Positions 63,873 through 64,000 of a stretch of DNA of 64,000 bases are shown one piece after another (position 1 is the stretch's first letter; each line of letters starts with the position of its first letter). The DNA lies in the NCBI RefSeq assembly GCF_022180385.2, contig NZ_BQME02000002.1, positions 2,382,501-2,446,500 of the forward strand, in the 5' to 3' direction. The notes below the pieces were generated by a model. The model ran no database searches, was not told the DNA's origin, and saw nothing but the letters and a program-made list of their open reading frames with translations. Source of the stretch: Paenibacillus sp. L3-i20. GTDB lineage: Bacteria > Bacillota > Bacilli > Paenibacillales > Paenibacillaceae. The translations under genes were made by a program, and so were the position numbers.

Positions 63873-64000
63873 TTATTGTTTGTTGTAAGCTTCCCATGCC
63901 TTCTGATGCTCATTTGCAAGATCTGCAACTTGAACATCCTTAATTAACATGCTCTGCAAACCAGTCAAGTGTGTCTGCGTAGTAGTAGGCTCAATAACAT
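63873..64000 (-). CDS. Extracellular solute-binding protein, C-terminal end (runs off window)
   Basis: The last 42 codons are seen, ending ANEHQKAWEAYNKQ. The open frame, its place directly upstream of two sugar permeases and the helical tail fit the binding protein of a carbohydrate ABC importer. The N-terminal lipoprotein signal and fold are outside the window, so identity rests on context. Confidence 0.72.
   Translation of the reverse strand, partial: VIEPTTTQTHLTGLQSMLIKDVQVADLANEHQKAWEAYNKQ

Overview
The window reads as chromosome of a low-to-mid GC, spore-former-type Firmicute, most likely Paenibacillus or a close relative (inference). The grounds are strong AGGAGG-type ribosome sites, an MsrA-MsrB fusion, a YesM/YesN-type two-component pair beside a sugar ABC importer, a GH4 glycosidase with a BadF-type kinase, LCP and signal peptidase genes of Bacillales type, and decayed insertion-sequence debris between otherwise intact genes. 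No tRNA, rRNA, CRISPR array, prophage or conjugative module was seen.

Layout. 1-5750: the start of a nitroreductase, msrAB, a two-gene unit of a membrane coiled-coil protein and a phosphodiester glycosidase, and the 5-oxoprolinase operon pxpABC. 5751-8040: a repeat-bearing spacer and a purine permease controlled by a guanine-type purine riboswitch with two terminators in tandem. 8039-16600: a YtrA-type GntR regulator with its membrane partner, a VanZ protein, a GH4 glycosidase/kinase/AraC cluster, a scar of two truncated genes, and a secreted discoidin-metallopeptidase. 16601-21066: a dead IS66 transposase, a methyltransferase, a PadR-CPBP unit with a clear promoter/operator, and a coiled-coil protein. 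21360-33188 is almost entirely minus strand: guaA, the TgpA-type transglutaminase/DUF58/MoxR operon, a polysaccharide deacetylase, a Bcp peroxiredoxin and a three-gene ABC exporter.

33508-48200: an LCP protein and a second-copy-type hemL on plus; then, on minus, a metabolic-looking unit (cyclase, amidohydrolase, and a giant GNAT fusion of about 1040 residues), a lipoprotein sugar dehydrogenase, an inositol-phosphatase family protein, TauE, UV endonuclease, a small unknown protein, D-Ala-D-Ala ligase and an amidase-domain protein. 48201-64000: aconitase and a convergent IclR regulator whose upstream regions carry the same 17-bp palindrome, an exported-type alpha/beta hydrolase, folE, yneF, queG, rnhA, signal peptidase, a DUF402 protein, a GNAT, sodA, and a sugar-sensing two-component system followed by an ABC importer that runs off the window.

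The most interesting items are: the GNAT giant fusion and its amidohydrolase/cyclase partners (no known pathway recognised); the shared palindrome linking an IclR regulator to aconitase; the tandem-terminator riboswitch; the TAACG-N11-CGTTA hairpin repeats; and a pair of dispersed repeats of about 60 bp. Starts were moved inward from the longest reading frame wherever a ribosome binding site clearly favoured an internal start; these cases are stated.
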